A DNA stretch of 36,020 nt, from NCBI GenBank assembly GCA_028868875.1, contig JAGWTS010000010.1, forward strand, positions 1 to 36,020. Direction: 5' to 3'. Shown here in pieces: positions 26,129-36,020 of this stretch. The DNA is from Burkholderiales bacterium. Lineage in GTDB: Bacteria > Pseudomonadota > Gammaproteobacteria > Burkholderiales > Burkholderiaceae_C. A program made the translations under genes and the position numbers. Below the pieces are notes generated by a model. It was not told the DNA's origin and made no database searches. It saw only the letters and a program-made list of their open reading frames with translations. The stretch's first letter is position 1. Each line of letters starts with the position of its first letter.

Positions 26129-27367
26129 TCAATCGTTCGAGGGGGTGGGGCCCGGCCCGGCGACGAGCCCGGCGTCATGCAGCTCGGCGATGCGCGCGGG
26201 GCTGAGCGAGAGCAGGTCAGCGAGGACGGCATCGGTGTGCTCGCCCAGCCGCGGCGCGCGCACGACCGGCGCGCGCGCCATGCCGACGAAGTTCGCCGGC
26301 GCGCCCGGTGCCGGATAGCGCTCGCCGCTGGGGTGGTCCAGTTCGTCGAACAGCGGCGCGGCGAGCGCAAAGCGCGGGTCTTCGCGCAGCGCCTGGCCGA
26401 GCGTGCGGTACAGGCTCCAGCACACGCCATGGGCCTCGAAGCGGCGCGCCAGCTCGTCGAAGCCGAGCGCGCCGATGGCCTGCTCGAAGATCGGGAACAG
26501 CGCCTCGCGGTGGATGAAGCGCTGGCCTTCGTCGCGGTCGAAGGCGACCCGGCGCTCGGCTTCGAGGCCTGCGATCCGGGCGTCGAGCTGCAGCGCCTGC
26601 ACGAGGCCGGTCCATTGCCGCGGCGTGATCGCGACCACCATCACGCGCCGGCCGTCGGCGCTCGTGAAGTCGCGGCCGAAGGCGCCGAACACGGCGTTGC
26701 CGAAGCGCGGCCGGTCGCCGCCGGCCAGCACCTCGGCGATCTGGCCGGTGTGGCCGAGCGCGGTCAGCGCCACGTCGGACAAGGCGATCGTCACCTCGTG
26801 GCCGCGGCCGCTGCGCAGGCGCTCGCGCTCCGCGGCCAGCGTCGCGAACGCGGCATAGGCCCCGGTGAGCAGGTCCCAGGCCGGCAGCACGTGGTTCACC
26901 GGGCGCGCGCCGGGTTCGGGCTCGCCCGTCATCCAGGGCAGGCCGAGCGCGGCATTGACGGTGTAGTCGACGCCCGATCCGCCGTCGCTCCAGCCCATCA
27001 CGCGCACCGTGATCAAGTCCTCGCGCTGCTTGCGCAGGGCCTCGTGCGAGAGGAAGCCGTCCTTCGGAAAATTCGTCACCAGGATGCCGCCGTCGCGTCC
27101 CGGCGCGGTGATGAGCTCGAGCGCGAGCCGGCGCCCTTCCGGTCGCGAGAAATCGATCGCGATCGAGCGCTTGCCCTTGTTCAGCCCTTCCCAGTAGTAG
27201 CTGGAGCCGGCGGCCGAAAGTGGCCAGCGGTGGAAGTCGGGCCCGCCGCCGATCGGGTCGATGCGGATCACCTCGGCACCCAGCTGCTGCAGTTGCAGCG
27301 CGCAGGACGGCGCGGCGATGAAGGACGCACATTCGACGATGCGCATCCCGGCGAGCAAGGGGTACAT
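26129..27367 (-). CDS. mct: CoA-transferase family III protein, probable 2-methylfumaryl-CoA (mesaconyl-C1-CoA) isomerase
   Basis: 'ECASFIAAPSCALQLQQLGAEVIRIDPIGGGPDFHRWPLS', 'WEGLNKGKRSIAIDFSRPEGR', 'ITAPGRDGGILVTNFPKDGFLSHEALR', 'DGGSGVDYTVNAALGLPWMTG', 'VNHVLPAWDLLTG', 'GNAVFGAFGRDF', 'APRLGEHTDAVL'; strong recalled resemblance to Chloroflexus Mct. Confidence 0.8.
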   Translation of the reverse strand: MYPLLAGMRIVECASFIAAPSCALQLQQLGAEVIRIDPIGGGPDFHRWPLSAAGSSYYWEGLNKGKRSIAIDFSRPEGRRLALELITAPGRDGGILVTNFPKDGFLSHEALRKQREDLITVRVMGWSDGGSGVDYTVNAALGLPWMTGEPEPGARPVNHVLPAWDLLTGAYAAFATLAAERERLRSGRGHEVTIALSDVALTALGHTGQIAEVLAGGDRPRFGNAVFGAFGRDFTSADGRRVMVVAITPRQWTGLVQALQLDARIAGLEAERRVAFDRDEGQRFIHREALFPIFEQAIGALGFDELARRFEAHGVCWSLYRTLGQALREDPRFALAAPLFDELDHPSGERYPAPGAPANFVGMARAPVVRAPRLGEHTDAVLADLLSLSPARIAELHDAGLVAGPGPTPSND

Positions 27368-27456
27368 GGTTCGGTGCTCCTGCGGCGGCGGGGGGCGTGC
27401 GGCGCGCTCGCGTCGGCGGTTTAGCGTGTCGTCACGACGCGGGCCGCAGCCCCGCT

Positions 27457-28227
<771 letters not shown>

Positions 28228-28274
28228 GGGCTTGGTTCTTCGTGGGCGGGGTCTTCGAGCGCGCCGGCGGGCTT

Positions 28275-28988
28275 TCAGTGCCCTTGCGGCCGCTGGAACG
28301 CGAGCAGGCGATGTTCGAGCTTGCGAAAGAGTGCGATCAGCACGAACGCCAGCGAGGCATACAACAACGCGGCGATGCCGTAGGCGTCGAACGACGCGAA
28401 GGTCGCCGAATTGACGTCGCGCGCGACCTTCAGGATGTCGGGAATCGTCGCCGTGAAGGCCAGCGGCGTGGCGTGCAGCATCAGGATGACCTCGTTGCTG
28501 CATTGGGGCAGCGAGCGCCGCAGCGCCGAGGGCAGGATGACGCGGCGCAGCATCGTAAAGCGCGACATGCCGAAGGCCTGCGCGGCCTCGATCTCGCCGG
28601 CCGCTGTGGTCTTGATCGCGCCGGCGAACACCTCGAGCATGTACGCGCATTCGTTGAGCGCGAAGGCCAGCAGGGTGCAGTTCATCGCGTCGCGAAAGAA
28701 GGCGTTCAAGGCCGGCTGGTCGCGCACGGCCTGCAGGCTGTAGATGCCCGTGTAGCAAAGCAGCAGTTGCACGTAAAGCGGCGTGCCGCGGATCACGTAG
28801 GAGTAGAACCACACCGGCGCCGAGATCCAGCGCTTGCTCGAAGCCCGCGCCACGGCCAGCGGCACCGCGAGCACGAAGCTCATGACGATCGAGGCGACGA
28901 GCAGCCAGAGGGTCACGACCAGCCCCGAGGGCCGGAAGCCGTCGGAATACAGATAGGCGACCCCGTATTGCCGGAGGATGTCGATCAT
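28275..28988 (-). CDS. hisM: Polar amino acid ABC transporter permease (HisM-like)
   Basis: '[25 protein letters not shown]', '[53 protein letters not shown]'. Confidence 0.88.
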   Translation of the reverse strand: MIDILRQYGVAYLYSDGFRPSGLVVTLWLLVASIVMSFVLAVPLAVARASSKRWISAPVWFYSYVIRGTPLYVQLLLCYTGIYSLQAVRDQPALNAFFRDAMNCTLLAFALNECAYMLEVFAGAIKTTAAGEIEAAQAFGMSRFTMLRRVILPSALRRSLPQCSNEVILMLHATPLAFTATIPDILKVARDVNSATFASFDAYGIAALLYASLAFVLIALFRKLEHRLLAFQRPQGH

Positions 28989-29674
28989 GATTCGACCCTT
29001 CTCATCCCGACCGAGAAGCGTTTTTCGAGGCGGTGCAGAACGAGGCTGGACAGCGTCGTGATGAGCAGGTAGATGGCGCCGGTGACGAAGGTGAAGAAGA
29101 AGAACCGGAGCGTGTTCTTGCCCGCATCCTGCGCCACCTTGACGACATCCGACAGGCCGATGATCGAGACCAGGGCCGTGGCCTTGATCAGCACGAGCCA
29201 GTTGTTCGTCAGCCCCGGTAGCGCGAAGCGCATCATCTGCGGGAAGAGGATGCGCCGGAAGACGCGCCAGCCGCTCATCCCGAAGGCGGCGCCGGACTCG
29301 ATCTGCCCGCGCGGCACGGCGAGGATGGCGCCGCGGAAGGTCTCGGTGAAATAGGCGCCGTAGATGAAGCCCAGCGTCAGCACGCCGGCGAGAAACGGGT
29401 CGATGTCGATCTGCTCGAAGTGCAGCGCGTCGGTGATGCGGTTGAGCAGGATCTGCATGCTGTAGAAGAGCAGCAGCATCAGCACGAGGTCGGGCACGGC
29501 CCGGATCAGCGTCGTGTAGGCATTGCCGATGCCGCGCAGCAGCGGGTTCGCCGACAGCTTGGCGCCGGCGCCGAGCAGGCCGAGGCAGAACGCCGCGAGC
29601 AGCGAGACGAACGCGAGCTTGAGCGTGAGCAGCGTGCCGACGAGGAGTTGGGGCCCGTAGCCTTGCAGGGACAT
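28985..29674 (-). CDS. hisQ: Polar amino acid ABC transporter permease (HisQ-like)
   Basis: '[25 protein letters not shown]', '[55 protein letters not shown]'; 4-bp overlap with hisM. Confidence 0.88.
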   Translation of the reverse strand: MSLQGYGPQLLVGTLLTLKLAFVSLLAAFCLGLLGAGAKLSANPLLRGIGNAYTTLIRAVPDLVLMLLLFYSMQILLNRITDALHFEQIDIDPFLAGVLTLGFIYGAYFTETFRGAILAVPRGQIESGAAFGMSGWRVFRRILFPQMMRFALPGLTNNWLVLIKATALVSIIGLSDVVKVAQDAGKNTLRFFFFTFVTGAIYLLITTLSSLVLHRLEKRFSVGMRRVES

Positions 29675-29705
29675 GGTGGTCTCGGGGAGGGGTCGGCGCG
29701 CCGCC

Positions 29706-30836
29706 TCAGCGCGGCTGCGGGGGCGCCAGCGTGGGCAGGGCGGCGAGGGCGCGCTCGAAGGCGTGCCAGCTGCGCCGCCAGGCGATCTCGCGCCAGTCGC
29801 CATCGGCGGGCAGGAAGCGCTCGAACAACTCGCGCTTGATGGCGCGCGTTACGGGGTCGGCGGGGTCGGCGTGCGGGCCGTGCAGGTGCAGCCAGTGGTC
29901 GTCGCGCAGCGAGCGGTGCATCGCGACCGGGTCGTAGGTCCCGCACTCGATCACGAGTTGCAGCAAGGCGGTGCGCGGCAGGGCATCGAGCAGGGCCTGC
30001 GAGGTGTAGCCGGTGGCGCCGGCAGCGACGCCGGTGTCGCTGCTGCGGCCCTTGCCGGTGAACAGCGTGTAGAGCCAGGGGCCGAAGATCGATCGCGCCG
30101 GCTCGAGCGCCGGGTAGGGCGCCTGGGCAATGGCCATCAGCATCGGGTGGCCGAACTCGCCTGCGCCGGTGTGCAGGTCGAAGCCGATCGCCGCTTCGGC
30201 GTGGCCCAGGTGCTGCTCGACGATGCGCTGCAGCGTCCGGCGCGACCAGCTGGGTTCGCGCCCACCGTAGAACAGGCCGTCGGCGTGAGCATATTGGCCC
30301 GCGCCCGTGATGTCGTGCAGGCCGCGCCAGCCGTGGGTGGCAACGGCTTTCTCGAGCAAGGCGTCGGCGCGGCGCCTTTCGGGGCCGTCGAGGTCGCGGC
30401 AGGTGTAGATCTCGTGCAGGCCTTCGTAACCTTCGTTGCGCGGGGGGCCGGCGGCGAAATCGACGTAATTGCGATTCAGGTCGACGTTGTCTTCGGTGAC
30501 GCGGCGGCACCAGGCCGCGCCCCAGGGATTGATGAGGTGGACCATCATCACCGCCACGTCGCCGGGCAATGGGCGGCCCTTCAATTGCTGCAGCCAATTG
30601 CTCTGGCAGGTCGAGCCGTAATAGCCCTCGACGCCATGGGTGCCCGAAATGATGAACAGGACGCGGCGCGCGCGCGGATCGCCGAGCCAGGCCACGTCGG
30701 TCCGAAGGGTCTCGCCGGCGGGGCCCGGCAGAGGGTGGGAATGGGTGCTGAGCGCCGCTCCGGCAGCCTGCGCGGCGTTCAGAAATCGATCTCGCACCAG
30801 GCTGTAGTCGGCGCTATCGGGGAAACCCTGGGTCAT
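29706..30836 (-). CDS. DUF2817 (M14-like zinc carboxypeptidase-fold) protein
   Basis: 'DYSLVRDRFLNAAQAAGA', 'VLFIISGTHGVEGYYGSTCQ', 'VHLINPWGAAWCRRVTEDNVDLNRNYVDF', 'GFDLHTGAGEFG', 'VIECGTY'. Confidence 0.87.
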   Translation of the reverse strand: MTQGFPDSADYSLVRDRFLNAAQAAGAALSTHSHPLPGPAGETLRTDVAWLGDPRARRVLFIISGTHGVEGYYGSTCQSNWLQQLKGRPLPGDVAVMMVHLINPWGAAWCRRVTEDNVDLNRNYVDFAAGPPRNEGYEGLHEIYTCRDLDGPERRRADALLEKAVATHGWRGLHDITGAGQYAHADGLFYGGREPSWSRRTLQRIVEQHLGHAEAAIGFDLHTGAGEFGHPMLMAIAQAPYPALEPARSIFGPWLYTLFTGKGRSSDTGVAAGATGYTSQALLDALPRTALLQLVIECGTYDPVAMHRSLRDDHWLHLHGPHADPADPVTRAIKRELFERFLPADGDWREIAWRRSWHAFERALAALPTLAPPQPR

Positions 30837-30941
30837 TCATTCATCCTTGATTGCCTCGGTGCAGGCCCTGCTGTTGAACGCCGGCGCACGAGCTTAACGG
30901 GCGTAGGAAAAAAAGGATAGCTGGCAAAATCCCGCCACTCA

Positions 30942-30956
30942 TTTAGACTTTCTAAA
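30942..30956. promoter_or_regulatory. TTTAG-N5-CTAAA dyad, candidate LysR-type operator (copy 1)
   Basis: TTTAGA-CTT-TCTAAA, perfect 6-3-6 dyad compatible with T-N11-A, in the DUF2817/LysR divergent intergenic region. Confidence 0.6.
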
Positions 30957-30985
30957 GTGTAGTCATTGGCCGTGCAGGGATCGAG

Positions 30986-31930
30986 ATGACCAAGCTTCCT
31001 CCGCTTCGCGCGCTTCAAACCTTCGAGGCTCTGGGCCGCTGCGGCAGCGTCGCCTCCGCGGCAAAGCGCCTGGGCGTTTCGCCCGGGGCGGTGAGCCAGC
31101 AGATGAAGCTGCTCGAAGACGTGCTGGGCCTGCGCCTGACACAGAAGGACGGCAAGCGCCTGCGCCTGACGGCGCTCGGGCGCCAGTACCACGAAGGCTG
31201 TGCCGCGGGTTTCGAGGCCTTGCGCGTCACCCATGCCGAGGTGGTGCGGTCTAAGTGCGAGCGCAAGCTGAGCGTGAGCGCGCTGCCTTCGCTGCTGGCC
31301 CAGTGGCTGGCGCGGCGCGTCTACGCCTGGCAGGAAGGGCAGGGCGATGTCAGCCTGTACCTGGATGGCACCCACACCGAGCCTTCGCCCGACGGCCACG
31401 AGGTGGATTTCCGCGTCAGCTACGGCGACCGCGCCACCGATGTCGACAACGCGGTCGAGTTGTTCCGCGACAGCGTCGTCCCGGTCTGCAGCCCGCAGCT
31501 GCTGGCGGGTGCGGTGCTGAAAGGCCCGGCCGACATCCTGGCCTACCCCTTGATCAGCATCGACTGGTTGCCCAAGTTCGCTTCGCCGCCGGGCTGGCGC
31601 GACTGGTTCGAGGCCAACGACGTGGCCTGTGCCGACCTCGCCGACGGGAGGCAAGTTCACTCGCTGTCCAGCCTCGCGATCCAGGCCGCGGTCGAAGGCC
31701 GGGGCTTTGTCCTGGCGCAGGTCTCGATGGTCTGCGACGACCTGGCTGCGGGCAGGCTCGCGATGCCGTTCGCGCTCGGCCTGCCGCTGCCCTGGCCCTA
31801 CTTCCTGACCTGGAAGCCGAGCGCCTTCGACAAGCCGCATTGCCGCAGTTTCCACCGCTGGTTGCTCACACGAGGCAGGGAGCAGCAGCAGGTCAACGAC
31901 CGCATGCTGCGCCTGCCCGAGCCGGCATGA
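30986..31930 (+). CDS. LysR-family regulator (GcvA-like)
   Basis: 'LPPLRALQTFEALGRCGSVASAAKRLGVSPGAVSQQMKLLEDVLGLRLTQKDGKRLRLTALG' HTH; 'VSTxPSLLAQWL'-type effector-domain start ('LSVSALPSLLAQWLARRV'). Confidence 0.92.
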   Translation: MTKLPPLRALQTFEALGRCGSVASAAKRLGVSPGAVSQQMKLLEDVLGLRLTQKDGKRLRLTALGRQYHEGCAAGFEALRVTHAEVVRSKCERKLSVSALPSLLAQWLARRVYAWQEGQGDVSLYLDGTHTEPSPDGHEVDFRVSYGDRATDVDNAVELFRDSVVPVCSPQLLAGAVLKGPADILAYPLISIDWLPKFASPPGWRDWFEANDVACADLADGRQVHSLSSLAIQAAVEGRGFVLAQVSMVCDDLAAGRLAMPFALGLPLPWPYFLTWKPSAFDKPHCRSFHRWLLTRGREQQQVNDRMLRLPEPA

Positions 31931-31947
31931 GGCGGGAGGCCGGGGAC

Positions 31948-32721
31948 TCAGCGCCCGGAGATGTCGAAGTCGAAGTACTTGGCTTCGATCTTGCGGTAGG
32001 TGCCGTCCTTGAAGAGGGCGCTGATGGCGCCGTCGACCTTGGCGCGCAGCGCGTCGTCGCCCTTGCGGAAGCCGATGCCGGCGCCGACGCCCATCGTCTT
32101 GGGGTCGTTGACGTCGCCGCCGGCGAAGGCGTAGCCCTTGCCCTGCGCCGTCTTCAGGAAGCCCAGGCTGCCGGCGAGCGTGTCGGTGAAGGTGGCGTCG
32201 ATGCGGCCCGAACGCAGGTCGGCCCAGATGGCTTCCTGGTTCGGGTAGGAGACGACGTCGACGCCCGCAGGCTTCCAGTAGGCGTTGGCATAGGCCTCCT
32301 GGATCGTGCCCTGGGCGATGCCGACGGTGTGGCCCTTGAGCGAAGCGACCGTGGGCCTGAGGGGCGAGCCCTCCTTGGCGATGAGCCGGCTCGGGGTGTT
32401 GAACAGCGGCTGCGAGAACGCCACCTGCTCCTGGCGCTTGGGCGTGATCGACATGGCCGAGAGGATGGCGTCGAACTTGCGGCCTTGCAGCGCCGGGATG
32501 ATGCCGTCGAAGCCGGTCTCGACCCAGACGCATTTCACGTCGAGGCGCTTGCAGATCTCGTTGCCGACGTCGATCTCGAAGCCCACGAGTTCGCCCGAGG
32601 GCGACTTGGATTCGAAGGGGGCGAAGGTCGGGTCGACGCCGAAGCGCAGGGTCCCCTCGGCATGGGCCGGGACGACGAACGCGGCGATCGACAGCGCGAT
32701 GCCGGCGATGAATTTCTGCAT
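31948..32721 (-). CDS. hisJ: Polar amino acid ABC transporter substrate-binding protein (HisJ-like)
   Basis: Signal peptide 'MQKFIAGIALSIAAFVVPAHA'; 'LRFGVDPTFAPFESKSPSGELVGFEIDVGNEICKRLDVKCVWVETGFDGIIPALQGRKFDAILSAMSITPKRQEQVAFS'. Confidence 0.92.
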   Translation of the reverse strand: MQKFIAGIALSIAAFVVPAHAEGTLRFGVDPTFAPFESKSPSGELVGFEIDVGNEICKRLDVKCVWVETGFDGIIPALQGRKFDAILSAMSITPKRQEQVAFSQPLFNTPSRLIAKEGSPLRPTVASLKGHTVGIAQGTIQEAYANAYWKPAGVDVVSYPNQEAIWADLRSGRIDATFTDTLAGSLGFLKTAQGKGYAFAGGDVNDPKTMGVGAGIGFRKGDDALRAKVDGAISALFKDGTYRKIEAKYFDFDISGR

Positions 32722-32882
32722 GGGAACTCCAGGTGGGCTGAGGGGGAGAGTGACGAGGCTGCGATCGCGGGGCCGGTGCCCGAAAGGAGGGGCGTCCGAC
32801 CGAGCCGCGGCAGCCTGGCCACGGGAGGCCTAGTCTAGGAGGCGCGACCTGCTTCGACCAGGGGACAAACTCTGCTGCGTGA

Positions 32883-32897
32883 TTTAGCGGGGCTAAA
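32883..32897. promoter_or_regulatory. TTTAG-N5-CTAAA dyad, candidate LysR-type operator (copy 2)
   Basis: TTTAGC-GGG-GCTAAA, perfect 6-3-6 dyad upstream of the HisJ-like gene; same outer half-sites as the copy at 30942-30956. Confidence 0.6.
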
Positions 32898-32914
32898 GCC
32901 ATGCCTGCGCCTTG

Positions 32915-33556
32915 TCAGCGCGGGCTGCCCCGCGCACCGACCGACTCGCCGTCGACGGGCCCGATCTCGATCTGGAACAGGGTCAGCGCCTGTTCGGCCT
33001 CGGCGCGCCAGGCCCCGGGGTGCGCCGCTTCGACGAACAGCGCATCCAGCGGGCCGAGCATCACGGCATCGATCTTCGGCCCGCGGATGCGTGCCGCGCC
33101 GTCCTGGCACAGCCAGAGCAGGGTGGGCGCGTCGCTGCGGCATTCCAGCAGGTGCTCGAACCGGTGGCGTTCGACGCGGTGGCGCAGCAGCGCGCGCCGC
33201 GTCATGACGTTGAGGTCGCGCACCGCACCGTTCGTCAGCTGGGCCCGGGTCGGGGCGTCGGCGGCGAAAGTCAGCGGCGCCGATTCGGGGCCCAGCGTCA
33301 CGGCTGCTGCGGTTCCCACTTCGAGCCGCAGCCCCGCGCCGCGAACCACTGCGAGCGTGCGGTCGACGCCGGGGAAGGTCGAGAACGGCCCATCGGCCGC
33401 GACGCCGGCCAGGCTGACGCGCCAGTCGAAATCGCCGATGCCGGCCCCCGGCGGGTGGACCGCCACCTCGACGGTCTCGCCGCCGCCGTTCTTCCACGGC
33501 ATGCGGCGCGCCTCGGCGGCGCGGATCAGGCGCCACCTGGGTGCGTCGTTCGCCAC
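32915..33556 (-). CDS. hutD: HutD-family protein
   Basis: 'RWRLIRAAEARRMPWKNGGGETVEVAVHPPGAGIGDFDWRVSLAGVAADGPFSTFPGVDRTLAVV'; adjacent to hutU. GTG start inferred. Confidence 0.88.
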   Translation of the reverse strand: MANDAPRWRLIRAAEARRMPWKNGGGETVEVAVHPPGAGIGDFDWRVSLAGVAADGPFSTFPGVDRTLAVVRGAGLRLEVGTAAAVTLGPESAPLTFAADAPTRAQLTNGAVRDLNVMTRRALLRHRVERHRFEHLLECRSDAPTLLWLCQDGAARIRGPKIDAVMLGPLDALFVEAAHPGAWRAEAEQALTLFQIEIGPVDGESVGARGSPR

Positions 33557-33561
33557 GCCGT

Positions 33562-35252
<1,691 letters not shown>

Positions 35253-35256
<4 letters not shown>

Positions 35257-35384
35257 CGGGAATCTCCGGGCAGGTTCGGGGAAGAAGGGCCGGCCTTGGC
35301 CGGCTCGGTGGCCCACTGCAGGGTGGAGGCCAGGACGTCGGCCAGGGTGCGCCGGGTGGGCTCGGCGCGGTCGGGGTCGCTCAT
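35253..35384 (-). CDS. 43-aa micro-ORF between hutH and hutU, possible small protein or translational-coupling leader
   Basis: [46 protein letters not shown] overlaps hutH TGA (35381-35384) and its TGA overlaps hutU ATG (35253-35256), both as ATGA; SD-like GGAGAGG upstream. Confidence 0.6.
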
Positions 35385-36020
35385 CGCACCTCTCCGGCGA
35401 CGCCGGGCAAGGCCACTCCGGCCGCCGCCTCGGCCAGGGCGCCGCGCCGCACGAGGCCGATCGCGGCTTGCAGGTCGGGGTGGAAATGGCGGTCTTCGTC
35501 CAGGTGCGGCACCTCGGCGCGCAACAGGGCCCGCGCGGCTTCGAGCGGCGGGCTGGTCTTCAGGGGCGCGTGGAAGTCGCAACCCTGGGCTGCGGCGAGC
35601 CATTCGATGCCGATCACCGCGCTCGCGTTCTCGGCCATGGCCAGCAGGCGGCGCGCGCCATGTGCGGCCATCGAAACATGGTCTTCCTGGTTCGCCGAGG
35701 TCGGAATCGAATCGACGCTGGCCGGGTAGGCGCGCTGCTTGTTCTCCGAGACCAGGGCCGCGGCCGTGACCTGCGGAATCATGAAGCCCGAATTGAGCCC
35801 CGGGCGCGGGCACAGGAAGGCGGGCAGCCCCGAGAGCGCCGGGTCGACGAGCATCGCAATGCGGCGCTCGGCGAGCGAGCCGATCTCGCACAGCGCCAGC
35901 GCAATCATGTCGGCGGCAAAGGCCACCGGCTCGGCGTGGAAGTTGCCGCCCGACAGCGCCTCGCCTTCGGCGGCGAAGACGAGCGGGTTGTCCGAGACGC
36001 TGTTGGCCTCGATGTGCAGC
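35381..36020 (-). CDS. hutH: Histidine ammonia-lyase, partial (N-terminus beyond window)
   Basis: '[93 protein letters not shown]'. Confidence 0.96.
   Translation of the reverse strand, partial: LHIEANSVSDNPLVFAAEGEALSGGNFHAEPVAFAADMIALALCEIGSLAERRIAMLVDPALSGLPAFLCPRPGLNSGFMIPQVTAAALVSENKQRAYPASVDSIPTSANQEDHVSMAAHGARRLLAMAENASAVIGIEWLAAAQGCDFHAPLKTSPPLEAARALLRAEVPHLDEDRHFHPDLQAAIGLVRRGALAEAAAGVALPGVAGEVR

Noticed and set aside
24387-26318. 643-aa plus-strand ORF (and similar long plus ORFs at 26114-27424, 29673-30920, 31255-32838, 34567-35769)
   Set aside because: All are opposite or out of frame to genes with clear family signatures; GC-driven open frames.
27419-27423. TTTAG half-site between hisP and mct
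   Set aside because: No matching CTAAA half at the right spacing, so not counted as a third copy of the LysR-type dyad.

Overview
GC-rich window, probably from a Burkholderiales-type betaproteobacterium (inference from codon and gene style). It is almost entirely chromosomal catabolism and transport genes. I see no rRNA, tRNA, CRISPR array, phage or transposase. Left to right: a truncated membrane PAS/GAF sensor; a type III CoA-transferase and a cupin; a six-gene minus-strand operon (SDR, two ABC permeases, ATPase, Tat-type NMT1/TauA-like binding protein, 3-hydroxyisobutyrate-DH-like enzyme) divergent from SMP-30 lactonase, enolase-superfamily dehydratase and Rossmann/DUF2520 genes; a second minus-strand operon (FAH/hydratase, HIBADH-like, EthD, a large lactonase resembling the D-apionate lactonase family, LysR, CoA-transferase) divergent from a CitE/HpcH-type lyase; a broken MarR/IclR chimera divergent from a class III aminotransferase and an orphan NMT1-like binding protein; a P1/DmpA-BapA-type peptidase and DoxX; an acyl-CoA dehydrogenase with the N-terminal extension of methylsuccinyl-CoA dehydrogenase (Mcd), directly preceded by a 2-methylfumaryl-CoA isomerase (Mct) homologue; a HisQMP-type transporter with a DUF2817 hydrolase, LysR and HisJ-like binding protein; and a hut operon (hutD, hutU, a 43-aa micro-ORF, partial hutH). 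Best leads: (1) the mcd-mct pair next to an amino-acid transporter; (2) the 43-aa ORF linked by ATGA overlaps to both hutH and hutU; (3) a shared TTTAG-N5-CTAAA dyad in two promoters, which may define a LysR regulon; (4) the two-operon lactone/sugar-acid-like catabolic island; (5) the out-of-frame MarR/IclR fusion. All assignments come from reading the sequence and remembered family signatures. No searches were run.
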